Below, piece by piece: positions 6,056-6,059 of a stretch of DNA of 6,059 nucleotides. The stretch is from contig SXOY01000282.1 in the NCBI GenBank assembly GCA_005776545.1, forward strand, positions 1 through 6,059. Reading direction: 5' to 3'. The notes beneath the pieces are model-generated. The model searched no databases. It was not told where the DNA came from and saw nothing but the letters and a program-made list of their open reading frames with translations. This DNA comes from Planctomycetia bacterium (GTDB taxonomy: Bacteria; Planctomycetota; Phycisphaerae; Phycisphaerales; UBA1924). Made by a program: the position numbers and the translations under genes. Position 1 is the first letter of the stretch; every line of letters starts with the position of its first letter.

Positions 6056-6059
6056 TCAG

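Overview
The window reads as ordinary chromosomal DNA from a bacterium that is probably a member of the Planctomycetota, most likely Phycisphaerae-like. This is an inference from two protein styles that I associate with that group. One is a large exported beta-sandwich protein ending in two dockerin-like Ca-binding repeats of the DFNNDGNIDFFDY type. The other is a small membrane protein that opens with a CxxC...CxxC zinc ribbon. No RNA gene, insertion sequence, CRISPR array, phage gene or integration site is visible.

Layout, from high to low coordinates because almost everything is on the minus strand: (1) 6055-5258, a zinc-ribbon protein with about four membrane helices and unknown function. 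(2) 5261-3786, a 12-helix major facilitator transporter of the MFS_3 / EntS-like type, whose probable GTG start overlaps the previous stop codon as GTGA. (3) A gap of about 100 bp holding a dyad and a good ribosome binding site. (4) 3684-1426, a 752-residue exported multidomain protein with a C-terminal dockerin-like pair. (5) A 51-bp gap with a -10-like hexamer very close to the next ATG. (6) 1374-70, ispG, the [4Fe-4S] enzyme of the penultimate MEP-pathway step. (7) The last 23 codons of an unidentified plus-strand gene, whose stop codon at 71-73 overlaps the ispG stop codon at 70-72.

Genes 1 and 2 look like one translationally coupled unit. The exported protein and ispG share only direction and have no obvious common role. 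ispG is probably transcribed from its own promoter, possibly as a leaderless message. I do not see an undescribed multi-gene system here. The points most worth checking are the likely leaderless ispG start, a His where IspG proteins usually carry Glu in the T-E-A-G segment, the C-terminal extension of IspG, the near-identical 81-bp-period repeat encoding the dockerin-like pair, and the coupling of the zinc-ribbon protein to the transporter.
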